Assembly (NCBI GenBank): GCA_027605045.1
Contig: JAQFWX010000081.1
Coordinates: forward strand, 62,001-126,000
Direction of reading: 5' to 3'
Length of the DNA stretch: 64,000 nt
Source: Phallus indusiatus
Lineage: Eukaryota > Basidiomycota > Agaricomycetes > Phallales > Phallaceae
Shown piece after piece: positions 33,104-44,848 of this stretch. Made by a program: the position numbers and the translations under genes. Under the pieces are notes generated by a model that worked only from the letters and a program-made list of their open reading frames with translations, made no database searches and was not told the DNA's origin. Each line of letters starts with the position of its first letter. Position 1 is the stretch's first letter.

Positions 33104-35479
33104 TCCCAGAAACCCGCTGCGCCGACAAAATTGAACCGTGTGAGATTTTAGGTCCTCATCAAGAAGTTATTTGCCAAGGTCGGAGTCATGGTGTACGTGC
33201 CAACTTCTTTACTAGTCCTCATATGATTTACCACGTCCGCCGCAGCTATCACAGAAGGCGGACAATTAATCCGTCTTCCAATGATTCGGGCGAGTACCAC
33301 CGTATTTTAATTTCATTCCGTAACCGAATGCCATGGAGTTAATACTGCTTCGAACCCATGTTTTTCTTCCAGAGGTAAGTGGAGTGATACCGTTACTCCC
33401 CGTTTTCATAAGTGTGTACTAACCAAATGTCAACATTCATGTGTGAGATATTTGACTTCTTATTATATATCCTTAGTACAGGTATCAAAGGTTCCATTTG
33501 ATATCTTTGGTAGACTGTCCATATGTCCAAAAGAGAATGTACTGACAGGATAGGCAGAGATATACTAATCGCCGATGACTGTGATTTCCAATTCCACATG
33601 CGCATCTGTCAAAAATAAGAGAGAAGATCTGAATCATGAACCGACGACTGTGCATAGGCGTGGGTGGGTGAGCGACTCAGAATGCTATAAAAGTTCAGAG
33701 AGTTGCACGGCCCTACCGAGAAATCTGCTCGGAAATGCTCAAAATTCTGTAAATGATATGTACAATAATGAGAAAACCATATAATGGAGCAAGCATTAAT
33801 CGTTAATCACCTCTTGTGAAACGCACGTATTGAGTCAAAAGGGTGTTCAAGTACGTATCCCTCTCCGTCTAAAGTTGACGGATCTTCTCTTCTGATGGTG
33901 CCGAACTTGGCAATACATTCGAAGAATCCGCGAGTTCCGATGCCGTTATTGGTTCTAGTCGGATTTCTGGGGTTCATCTGCATATGGACTTAGCAAGGTG
34001 ATCTTTCCCAACACTCGGATACGATCCGCTGTGGCGATGACTGCATCATCGTGGCTTGAAAAGTTGACATAGAGTGACAGAGGGTTCCTAAAAGGAGAAA
34101 TCTAATTTGCATTATTTAGTGCACGGATGAAATAAAATAATCTCGTACAATGCAATGCTACATTATTTTCTTTGTGAAAAGCAATTGCCAGTGGTGACAT
34201 ACTGTCCATTTTTTCCAGTCTAGTTTTGAAATCTAGGAGTTCTTTGGCATAGCGTTTTCAGGACTAGTCAAAGTGACAGAATAACAGTATGTCATTCACT
34301 AATCTATTCCATTTAGCCAAGAGTGGAAATAAGACCGTATCGTTTGTTCGAGTTTGAAATGGTGATGAAGGAATGTGTCAATAATGATCCCTTCCTTGTG
34401 CAAAATTTGCATAATACACTACCGTCCTTACTTTTGACACTCTTTGACGTTTCATTATCGTTGGTGAGCCCGCAATACTAGTAGCTTGAAACAAGGCGCG
34501 GTTAACCGTTAAATACATCGTGACTCACATGTTTTTTGTGAGCAAAAAACGGCAGGTGACTTTATTCAACGGCTCCGAGCCCGACAGGCTTCCCCTTCAC
34601 AAAAACCCTTTGTTGATTGAACATATGCCAATTACCACCAAACCTATCAAACTAAACGAAATGCCTCCACTTCATCCCGGACGTCGGAATTTGACTTAAT
34701 ATTATACTTATCTTGCTTTTCTTAAATTCATTTGGAGAATCCTTTATCCAATCTCAATCAAATTTGACATCTAAAAAATTCATATTATCGATTACTTACA
34801 GTTTAAGGCAAAAACAAACATATGAGCCCAACAAAAATTTGACACACACAGTACCTGGCAAAAGGGACGTCCATGTAGTTCCATTCGGATTGTGACACCG
34901 GTGTCCTGTGTTTTCACATAGGTTGTTCTAGATCATCTGAACATGAATGATGGGCTCAGGTATATGATATTTAGGGGAACGAAATAAGACGCAATCGGAT
35001 AATGCGAAGGCGAGCTTAAGGATTTCACAGCAGCGCCTTGTGCACTGGCAGCTCAAAGTTTTGTTCATTACAAGAGACGTGGTGAGTTCACCGCTCTCAA
35101 GCATATTGGGGTACGATGTGTTGAGTTTTGTTATTATACACATTAACATGGCGCGACATAAAACTTACAATTTCCAATGCAATCCGTCAATCGATATTGC
35201 AACGCGGTGTACCGCACCGCCGGTCCTCGAGACAGCCTGACATCTTCTTGAAATAGGAAAATTATCCGAGATTCTTCGGTCTTTGGCATGGAAAATACAT
35301 GTCAGTTACCTTTTAATTATTTGATATTTCGTCGATGGGACTTACTATTGAAGTCACATGCCAGGCAGGGGTGCCCCATTCGAACCAACGTTGACACAAT
35401 TTCAGAAGACCTTCCGGTTCAAGAAACGTCATGAGAATTGACACACGGATATTTTGAAAGATACCCCCAACAAGAGAAG
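33104..35479. other. Gene-poor stretch between copies E and F
   Basis: 33104-33350 is the upstream region of copy E, similar to that of copy C. Minus-strand sequence at about 33850-34100 looks coding-like for about 40 codons (NPLSLYVNFSSHDDAVIATA) before stops, and may be a gene relic I cannot name. The rest shows no gene. Confidence 0.4.
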
Positions 35480-35490
35480 TATAAATAAAG
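35480..35490 (+). promoter_or_regulatory. TATA box of family copy F
   Basis: TATAAATAAAG lies 106 bp before the leader-intron donor, the same spacing as in the other copies. Confidence 0.6.
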
Positions 35491-35654
35491 GGAAGAGTTT
35501 CCCTTTCACTACCCAGTGAGCTCGTTTTCAATCCGAGATCATATAACAACTTGAACATCTTACCCAACTTCGTACACTTCGCATCATCTGCATTAGTACG
35601 TTGCCAGTCGCTAATTCTACACAAGTACTTATACGCAACGAGCATAGACGCATA

Positions 35655-36041
35655 ATGTCCGACATAACTCATCAGAACTTGTTGGATCTGTTTCCCGAAG
35701 ATAAGGCAGCGATCGATCAGATCTCTGATCAGGAGCTCGCCACCATTAACAAGCACTTGCAAGAAGGCAAGGGGGGGTATAAGGGTGATGGTAGCACCAT
35801 ACACGTTGATCCTCCTCATGCGTTGCAAACGACCAACTTGGGGAACCACGGAGAGGGTACTTCGGTTGATGATACAGCAGATGGCTACAGGCCCAAACCT
35901 ATTCCACATTTCCCGCCAGGAACCCCTTACGGACTCACCCTGGAAGGAAACGTTATAACCCTAGTGGTTAATGGAGTCGAATATTTATACATAAGTAGTC
36001 AACGCCTTCGCTCATCAAGCGCAAAGGGCATTTTCGGTTGA
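35655..36041 (+). CDS. Small-protein family copy F, intact
   Basis: An intact member, 128 residues. A leader intron (GTACGT at 35596, acceptor at 35642 or 35647) ends 7-12 nt before the ATG at 35655. The N-terminal helical part reads MSDITHQNLLDLFPEDKAAI and DQISDQELATINKHL. The C-terminal part has GDGSTIHVDPPHALQTT, DGYRPKPIPHFPPGTPYGL, GNVITLVVNG and YLYIS. With copy D it defines the conserved columns: (L)LxLxPE, ISDxEL, GSTIxVD, HxLxT, GYRPxxIPxF and the terminal GxF. No signal peptide, Cys or membrane segment. Opposite orientation to B-E, and 144 bp from the right arm of the inverted repeat. Confidence 0.8.
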   Translation: MSDITHQNLLDLFPEDKAAIDQISDQELATINKHLQEGKGGYKGDGSTIHVDPPHALQTTNLGNHGEGTSVDDTADGYRPKPIPHFPPGTPYGLTLEGNVITLVVNGVEYLYISSQRLRSSSAKGIFG

Positions 36042-36184
36042 AGGACTCTAGGCAGGTTTTATTTGCAACAGAAATTCTGGTGAAACGTACTTAACAATTG
36101 TGTAACGGAATGAGTTTGTAAAAGAATTGTTATTGTTGAAATTATATGGCTTTTGTAAAATTCCAAATTCGGCACTAACCAGTA

Positions 36185-36788
36185 ATTACCAAAGCTTGTC
36201 TTTGGTTCCTTAGGGTTTGTAAAAAATTTCGTGTGGTGAATTAGGCGCCCAAAAGGGAAGATCACATGCCTTCGTAGGAAACATTTTAGTTCAATATAGT
36301 TTAATAAGATTCAACTTTGTATATTATGGTAAATTGGCTCATGAAGTATTTCTAGACGATTTTTCGAGGGTAATTATTCAGATAGTTATTGAGATATAAT
36401 GCTTGAAAGTGAGCATTTCAGGAACAGCCGAGTAGATTATATAAGGATATCATGTGACCTATTTGCGTCATCATTGACGAGTAACTTTTATGTAATTTTT
36501 GGTGCGTGGAACGCGGCACAATGTGCCGCGTTCCGGCAGCTGTTTTGTCTAATTGGGCTCGAGTTGAGCAGGAGTTGGGTTTAGCTTTCACAATTCAAAC
36601 TCCAACTTATAGTGATAATAGTAATATTTTATATGACTCATTTGCAGCCATACATTCATATATGTAACCCATGATGCATGAGAAATATCAACTTGTCATG
36701 TTGGATTTATTTAACAGGATGAGCCTTCGCGGGGGTAAAAAATCCAAGCTTTGGTCCCCGCCGCCCTGTCGGCCCTCGCCTACCTCAT
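36185..36788 (-). repeat. Right arm of the 604-bp inverted repeat
   Basis: The complement of 29821-30424, same length. Differences seen: one base at the palindrome centre (36508-36534) and one near 36233. The near identity over 604 bp implies a recent origin or ongoing gene conversion. Confidence 0.9.
36508..36534. repeat. Perfect 27-bp palindrome inside the repeat arm
   Basis: The same 13-bp stem with a one-base centre as at 30075-30101. The centre base is A on the plus strand in both arms, although the arms are inverted. Confidence 0.85.
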
Positions 36789-38255
36789 TTGTCTTCGGAA
36801 GTCATCGGCACGCTTGAAGTCGTGAAAACCATCCGATGTTCATTCTGAAAGAGGGATAAATCAGGTATAAGATTGAATGACATGAATAGTACGGCAACTT
36901 TGACAGAGATATCGTTCCACAACGCACCAGAAACCTCGGCCACAAGAATCAAGTTCAAAAAACATTACAAGGGATCCGGATACACAAACGCGGCGCCAAT
37001 TTTTTTTTCAGGCCCAGATCTTCTAAGTTTGTGTTTGGCACCTGGGCCACAGCGAGGTACTTTGGACAGGGAAAATAGAAACGGAGCAATCCGGTCGGGT
37101 AGGTGAAGGTACCACACAAGAATGTGTAAAGAGTCTTTCTGAAAATATTCGACAAAGCCCACGGTCGGATCAGTTGGAGATGCGAAACGCAACTGCAGAC
37201 GTTGTAGACTATCAAAGCCTGCCAAGAAGATATCTAGCACAAGAGGCGAACTCAAGTCGATGTTCACCCTTTCGGATCCTCATGCAATCGCCATTGTCAC
37301 GTAAATACTAAACGCCAGTAACCTGAATTGGATTTGGTGGATTCGAGCTTAGCGTGATGGATTGCCAACGTTGGCAACTTGGCACCAAATCAGAAGACCT
37401 GTCATGATCTTATCTCAGGCTTTATGCCAATTTAAGTATGGTTTTTCGGAACCCAACCATATTACAAAACAGAATTTTTTGTGAGGTATTATCAATTTAG
37501 TTTTACTCAAAAGATTCTCCAGCTTGAGTCTCATTTTCCGTGGCAAAAGAGGTATTATGTTTGCGTGCATCGTTTCTAAATCCGTTAAATCTCGTACCCA
37601 GCTATAATCCTGTCATAAATTTATCTAATTGAACGAAACCCGCACATGATATCTGGATTTTGGACAGACACGATGACAGTGTCCCCCAGGTTCTGACCGA
37701 CCACACTCCAACAAGGCTACACAACAGGTCGCCCATCATGAACTGAACTGGACATTGTGAACCGTGTGTGTGTTAAGACTCTTGTGAGAATAAGTATGAT
37801 GGTTGAGATTCTTCGAATTTCGCCTACTAAAATTTGAGGTGGCGTGTATAAAAAACGAGCTATTTCCCAGGTGACTTCGCATAATCAGCGTTGACATTGT
37901 TTTACGAAAAATAACCTGAAGAATCGATAACGGTCCGAGTCAGATAACACATTGGAGAGAATCAAGTGCAGACAAGGCGGACTCCTTTTTCTTCTTAGGC
38001 GCCTAAATTGACGCCACGCTCTACCGCTACGTACTAGTAGTCCCTCTCCCGAACATTGTACATTTCAAAAACTTTCTCTTTCCACAATGTTCTTGCCTTT
38101 TTGCATCATATCTATCGTTTGACGGACGATATTGGATCTCCTCTCTGTGGCAGTCATTCGCGAGCCTTCCGGCCAGTGATCGGTAACGCTGCATGTCTCT
38201 TAATACGTAGTATACAGAATATCAGTAATGAAAAGCGAAATACGGGATAACTTTA
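36789..38255. other. Gene-poor stretch
   Basis: A minus-strand frame at about 37267-36965 reads LDIFLAGFDSLQRLQLRFAS and looks like a leucine-rich gene relic (it begins on GTG, no upstream exon). A TATAAAAAA string at 37850 has no gene attached. Nothing else seen. Confidence 0.4.
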
Positions 38256-40236
38256 TTATGGGGTTGTATAACTGTCTTCCTTAATCATATCTACGCATTT
38301 CTCTGCGACTGCGTAGACCACCATCTGAGGGTGTCCGCAGTGAAGATCAGGCATTATACTTGCGTCCGCGACTCTTAGCCCATCAACACCGCGAACACGG
38401 AGGCGTTCATCGACAACAATCATAGGATCATCACTCGAGCCCATCTTGCAAGTTCCCGCTCCATGGTAACCTGGCATTGCAATCAAAACCTTTCGTGAAT
38501 GCTTTCAAGACCGAGTATAACTCGAGAGCTTACATGTTGAAACCCAATCCTTCACGTAAGATTCCCACTCTTCGCGGGTCTTATATGTATGATGATTCGT
38601 AATATTAGGAGGCCATGCTCCGGAGACAATATCCCTTGTTCCTTCTCCCTGCATGACGATTTCATTGGCAAACTGGCATGCTTCTGCAAGCACAACTCTG
38701 TCGAGAGGATTGCTAAGGAAGTTGGGATCGACAATGGGCTTATCAAAGGGGTCTTGGCTTTTCAATGTGACCGTCCCCCGCGAATGTGCGCCAAACAGTT
38801 CAGGAATGATGGCAAACGCAGACTTGCCCATAGGTGGGAAGTCTTTGAACAAGTCAACTGGTCCATAACATTCGGTGGTGAAGTACTCGACATTTGGCTG
38901 GGAAGGTGTAAGACCCATTGGATCGCGTCCTTGACGACGCTCAGCTTCCTTCCATAATTTCGATGTTTTCAATCGTTCGTCAAGGCGGGCATAGGCGAAG
39001 GCTCCGAAAGGGAAAGTCGACAGGAAGCCTTTTTTTTCCTCCTTCCACAATTTGTACGCTTTTGGGATACAATCGGGACCGTATATAAGGTGATCGGTGG
39101 TCAGGTCAGGCTTGTTGACCTCGTAAAAGATATAAATGATAGGATGGTCCATTAAATTTTTGCCCACTCCTGGAAGGTCGACCTTGCTTTCAATTCCCAA
39201 GCTCTCCACTTCGTCCTTGGGGCCGATGCCAGATCGAAGGAGAATGGCAGGAGAACAGTAGGCACCGCCACATACAATAATCTCTCTCTTCGCCTCGACG
39301 GTAACGCGGTTTCCGTCGTGAATCACCTCAACGCCAGTGGCCTTGCACCGTTGATCATCCACCTTCGCCAAAATGACTCTGTCGATCACTGTGTCCGTCC
39401 ATACATACAAATTGTCGCCTGACATGGGAAGAATGTCAGCCGCTGTACTACGAATACCTTGATACACCGTTCTGACAGCATGGCCACAGCCGTGAACTCT
39501 GCGTCCTGTCGTGAACATATCGGCATCATAAGGAAGACCTTGGGATATCATCGACTTCAACAACAAATTTGTGATCGGAGCAGGATCGTGTGGCCCGGTG
39601 TGGAGAAATCCAGAGTTTCCATGATCCTTCGGATCGTGCTCGAACCAATCTTTGGGATGAAAATTCTCCACCTTTGTAAAAAAAAAAAAGAGTAAACGGA
39701 TACATCTAAAAAGAGTATTTATATTCAGGTCTGACCTTATTCATGTAGGACCACATCTCTGCACCAGACCATCCCTTGACTCCCCAGTCGTCAAAATCCT
39801 GGGGTATGCCACGAACGCACAATGTACCATTGATACCACTGGAACCTCCCAAGAAACGTCCGCGAGTAAGCTTGATAAGACGGTTCGATGCATCTTTTGT
39901 GGTACCGTTACGATATTCCAGTCTTCTGGCGAATTGGCTAACTGAGGCCATCTTATCAAACTCATATCAGACAAGGATAAGCTGATCGGCTATTGGTGTA
40001 CCCACCCTCCAGTCATCTTAGTGTTCTCGAGAAGGTCATTGTGTTTTCCCGCCTCGATGATTAGCACCGTAACGTGGGGATCCGCCGCGAGAAGGGTTGC
40101 GATCACGCATCCACTAGTTCCACCACTAATATATGTTTGTTAGTTGTGAGAAGACAAACACGCCCAACTTGATGTCATACCCGCAAATGATGTAGTCAAA
40201 TGCCTGAGTAGGAGCTGAAGTAAGTTTGACTGGCAT
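38256..40236 (-). pseudogene. GMC-family FAD oxidoreductase with a single-base frameshift
   Basis: Five exons (40236-40181, 40125-40006, 39951-39736, 39671-38534, 38470-38256), about 581 residues if the lesion is ignored. It belongs to the glucose-methanol-choline oxidoreductases (choline dehydrogenase or aryl-alcohol oxidase type). Landmarks: FAD-binding [62 protein letters not shown], and PDLHCGHPQ at the catalytic end. In exon 3 the frame breaks at four A (39895-39898): DWNIVTVPQ should run into KDASNRLIKL but needs one more base. An alternative donor 4 nt downstream in exon 2 would restore the downstream frame at the cost of 20 altered residues. Substrate unknown; no clear signal peptide, so probably intracellular. 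Confidence 0.8.
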
Positions 40237-41503
40237 TTTCACAACGTAGGGAAGAAAGCGTTTTTTTGCTCTTATTGCAACTGACAACGGCCGGTATTCT
40301 CGTTTAAATATTATTTCTTGCTAACACGCAGCCTTCAGGTTTATCACCCACCCTTCAGACAATGATGAGCGAAATCGTCCCCAGTGACCAGTGGAATCTT
40401 CGATTCGGATTGATTAAACCGAACGCACCACGTCGACTAATTAAAGCGATAAGTACACGGTACACCGGTACACCGAACCCCACCGAGAGAAGTTATGGTC
40501 GATTGTTCAGATGGGTATCTCAGATCCCTCGTCTAAGTAATCGGAATCCACGCACTGCATAATATCTTCTATTGATCAATTGGGAACCTAAGCTGTAAGT
40601 GATACAAAATAGTGGCTGCGGAAAAGTAAGTTTGAAAGCACATTCAAAGGCGGCCCTATAGTATGGTTGTACCTTGTTCGTTGTTCGGAGTGATTTAGTA
40701 TCATCTTTTAGATTTTCATAGTTTAGTTGTTGACGACAATAAACTTCAATAACTAGCGAGTACTGGGAAAGCATGAAACTAAAGCGCATCATATCCTCCG
40801 GATTGAGTCTCCGTTGTGTTGCAACTACGTCTTAGTGGTTAAGATGCAGTTTGGGTTGTAAGTATGACTGTCAATGCCGCGGCTTCGATTTTTGTCCCGG
40901 CGATCTTTTTTTATATAAATAGCTAGAGCTTCAAGACTACAGCTAATTTTATCCTTACTTTTCAGTTCAGACAATAATGCTTGTAGATTGATTTACTATA
41001 CTTTTAGCAAACTCAGTCAAGACTTGCGAAGAGCCTCTACTGGACATTGAAAGGACTGGAAAGAATCTCATGATCTCAAAAATAGACGGTACACGAGGGG
41101 CTGAATAGGCGTCGAATTTGAGATGAGATGACTATCTGAATAATTGAATGTTCACCTGGGAGGGGTTGCCGTGCGGTGCGGTGCGGTGCGGGGGGGAGAA
41201 GGACCAGCATTTGGCGGAAGATTTCGGACATCCATACCCATGCTACGGTTTCCGAGGTGCATCAGATCTGGCTTAGCCAAAAATGGGGTCTTAAAAGGAC
41301 TCCAACTAATACAGAACCCAAATGTTTTTTGGACAAGAAATTGAAAGTTTTGTTAAAAGAAAAAACGCCGGTTTTCCAGGAGACATTGCAGGGTCTGTGG
41401 AGCAGGAATGATGCTGAGTGTGTACTTGATTAACCTCGGAACCAGCTCATGACTTTAGCCAGAGAACAAGAACAAAATTTGCATATATAAAAACACAACA
41501 TAT
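40237..41503. other. Intergenic with a Pol III-like motif and short repeat
   Basis: At 40832-40847 TTAGTGGTTAAGATGC looks like a tRNA A box. A degenerate B-box-like GGCTTCGATTTTTGTC (about 40880) and a T7 run follow, but no tRNA cloverleaf can be folded. A GTGCG repeat (four units) then a G run lies at 41171-41197. No coding gene seen. Confidence 0.4.
41171..41197 (+). repeat. GTGCG microsatellite with G run
   Basis: Four GTGCG units followed by about seven G. Simple repeat. Confidence 0.7.
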
Positions 41504-44500
41504 TCAAATCACCGCTTCCGTAATACTTCCAGTATACTTGCCAGAACCTTTCGAAAAAACATCCTTCGGGAAACGGTTCAATGCCTTTTCGTGATGTAAA
41601 AAGTACAATTAAAGATACCTTTATCAATCCTCGCGCGACCATGAGTAAAGCTTCTCTGCTCTCGAATAACGGATATATGACGACCGTGAATGCAGATCCA
41701 AATGCCCATATAATTCCAATGGTAACCCAAGCGCTGAATCCTTTGACACCAAATATGGTTTGAGCAAAAAATAGCGGCAATGGAATAATGATGATAAATA
41801 TTAATAACTAGAAATCAATCAATGACTAATTTCAGGAATATTAAAAACGATGCCAATTATGCATACCAGAATAATGGAAGACCACGCGGCGAATTTGAAA
41901 GCTTTATGCAGTGCAACAGGATCCAGTTCGTCGTTGGATGATAATTTAGAATCATACTCTTCTTTTGTATCGCCTTTAGAATCTGTCTCCTTCATACTTT
42001 CAGCATGAGGCGCATTGATGGCTCGAGTAACGTCGAAGTTAAAGTCTTCCGGCCACTTGAAACAAACGTTTTTGAGTAAAGCGCTCAGAGTTTTGGAGAC
42101 AGTATACATATGCACGTACGATTATTGAAGTAACGACAGAGATAATGCCTCCTACGCATATAGAAACGATATTTCCCGTTAGCATTTCGAAGTCACCTGC
42201 GGGTGAGATCCTGAGCGATATTCGAAGGGCGAGTGATATATTTTTGAAACCATACCTCCGCTTGTCTAATGAATGTTATTTGAAAATCAATTAAAATTAA
42301 AACAGAAAGCTCACGTTGACGTTAATGACATTATCATTTAGCGTCGCGGTTGCAACGAGCCAAGACATAACGCCCAAGAAGAACCCAGAAACAGCACCTA
42401 GCATACAACCTACTTTATTGGCTTTCTTCCATGTTACGCATAGCGCAATGGGAACTACAGCCGAGCCCAAAATGACCCCCATCTATGTATGCATAGATAA
42501 AGGTGAATTTCAGTGATAGACATAACGCAAACGTACAAATGTCTTGAGAATATTAAACGTTAAACAAGTTCGATATTGAAAGGACAGTGAAATAAGCGAC
42601 ACACATAAAGCCATCCTAGTGAAACTCCAATGAAGAAAAAGACGAGACCGGCAAGGCCCATGAATATTGCAAATGCCGCGACCTTGACATAAATTTTAGT
42701 CTATGCAAACGTTCACGTATCAACCGTGGAAAGCAAACCATTGAATGCGACACTCGCATTATCTGAGCCTCGGTAGCTCGAGGATTCCAATATCGCTGAA
42801 GTTCAACTTAAAGTCAGGAAAGAAAAGAAAAGAAATTAAGGGAATGAACTTGTTTAAACCTTATATATATCAAAAGTCAATACTGAGCTGACGGCTATCA
42901 ATTCAGCTGCAGTAGCACTAGTGACAGCCAGGAAAAGAACGATCAAGAGAGCTGCTGCTCCTGATTTGCCTAGGAGTGCTGCTGCCGCGGCGGGCGCAGG
43001 GAGACCAGCAGACACGTCAGCTGGAGTAAGGACACGCATTGCTGGATCTCCGGTCAAGGCGACAGCGGACAGTCCGAGCGTCGTGGAAAAGATCTGACAA
43101 CATTTAAAAGGTCGAATATCAGGTTTACGAGCTTTGGGATTCTGAACTTACAAAGGGGATCGCAAACCTAATTAACCAAAAGCATTAACGACATTCTGAA
43201 AGAAGTAGGGTAAAAGAAAGAAAAATTACCAGGCTAAACCCCCATATAAGTATGCCTTGACACATGTAGCGGGTTTACTTGCGATGGCCCGTTGCTGTTT
43301 TGAGTGGATTATAAAACGGACAGTTGGATTCTATGTGAAGGCACATACCCAATACGCTTGGTCGTTGAACTAATCTCGTGAGAAATTAAGCCACATGCGA
43401 ACACAGCAGGTTACCCTTACCACGGTTGCTGGATAAGAAGTCAATTATCGCTCAATTTAGTTAAGGCTGAAACGGCTCACCAAAATTGCCTATGATCTTC
43501 GACAAAATGTAAGTTGAGAAGGGCAAATGTCTGATTTCTTTCTACATACGTTTATGACGCCAAATATGAGTCCGTTCTTCGACCTAATTGTGAGATAACT
43601 TCCTCCGGCATTTCCGGGGACAGGATTAGCTTCAGCGACCTAAACGTCGCGTCTTAGTAAATTGAATAGAAAGGAGCTTGAAACGTGCCTTTGCGAGGAG
43701 CTCATGCATCTTCTCGAAACTGCCAATCTTTGGACTGGTAGCATAAACGGTGAACGTGAACTACCTCCGCGGTAAATCTTTCATCTCAGGACGGAGATTT
43801 TGGTAAAGTTCCGCAGACTCACGACAAAAATGATGGCAAATAAGACAGTCGTGTGAGTGCTTAATAGCGGATCTTCTCAGTATCAGAGAAGATGATATTG
43901 CACCAATAATACTTACTAGTCACAAAGTAGCGTGGCACGCATCCCACCTGCTACTACATATATAGCCACGCCAATGGGAATGAGGAAACACGCCTATAAT
44001 TCGGTAAATCAGGTTCCGCGCTGCCTCAAGCGCATGTACATGAACTTACTGCGATAGTACTCATCCCGGTCAGATCAGTGACAGTCGCAGAACCGCCGAG
44101 GACAAGCATGGAGCTGACAATGACATTCGTCGCTAAACCGAAGAATAGGAAAACACTGTGAGCGACTGGTCCCCATCTTGTGTATACAATTTCAAGCCAC
44201 GTATGAGCGTAGGGCGCGTTGAGTTTCAGCTTGGCAGCTAGTTGGGCGAATAACAAAACCTGAATCGTTGCTCCTACATATAAACAAAAAAAGTACTGTT
44301 ATGATACATCATGACGGTATTGAGCATGTGCATATTTACCTCCGGCGTACCACCAAGGCCCCGATATACCATATTTATATGCAACTGCGCTTGACTGAAG
44401 CTATGATAATACGTGAATGTGGGTTAAGGCTGTTTTCAAAGGATATGGACGAACAAGCGTAGCCGCCCAAGTCCATGCAGAAACGATACCGGACGCAATT

Positions 44501-44781
44501 AGACCAGGCTTGACGCTTCTGGAAGCACTACTAAATTCTTCGGAATTAGAAGGCGAGAAGGGAGTGTATCGGGCTTGAAGCCATGTTAGGCCGAGCATTA
44601 ATACACTGAAGAACAAACCGATCCCTTCGAGGGGTGAGCCGCTGATCGACAAACTGAATAACGCTGCATACCAACAACTTAAAAAATCAAACTCAGAGGT
44701 TGAATATCAAACCTTGAGAAATTAATCAAACGTACCAACTCCATAGCCTGCGCCTTGAGGAAGGACTACACTAGAAGACAT
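41504..44781 (-). CDS. DUR3: Urea active transporter, DUR3-type sodium:solute symporter family
   Basis: A multi-pass plasma-membrane importer of urea, in fungi also of polyamines, belonging to the SSS family. Reading about 21 exons in frame gives the full family pattern: LPQGAGYG, ASRSVKPGLIASGIVSAWTW, SSAVAYKYGISGPWWYA, LNAPYAHTWLEIVYTRWG, VIVSSMLVLGGSATVTDL, NFATVFNDQAYWQRAIASKP, LTFDIYK, then later helices and WPEDFNFDVTRAINAP. It ends at 41504. Several exons are tiny, including 43421-43428 (8 nt) and 43481-43496 (16 nt), and the intron after 43689 has a GC donor (AAG/GCACGT). No lesions found. The upstream inverted GATAAG pair suggests derepression under nitrogen limitation by a GATA factor. 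Confidence 0.92.
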
Positions 44782-44848
44782 TGCAGGAGCCACCGCGTCA
44801 AATTAGAAGCGTCTTGGGGTTTAAATATTCACGGAAATGTATAGTCGA

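Noticed and set aside
35313..35909. 198-codon minus-strand frame
   Set aside because: Runs across the promoter and antisense to intact copy F; no domain.
41576..41640. Extension of the last DUR3 exon into VSLIVLFTSRKG
   Set aside because: A splice to KDVFSKGSGKYTGS, ending at 41504, fits the usual DUR3 C-terminus better.
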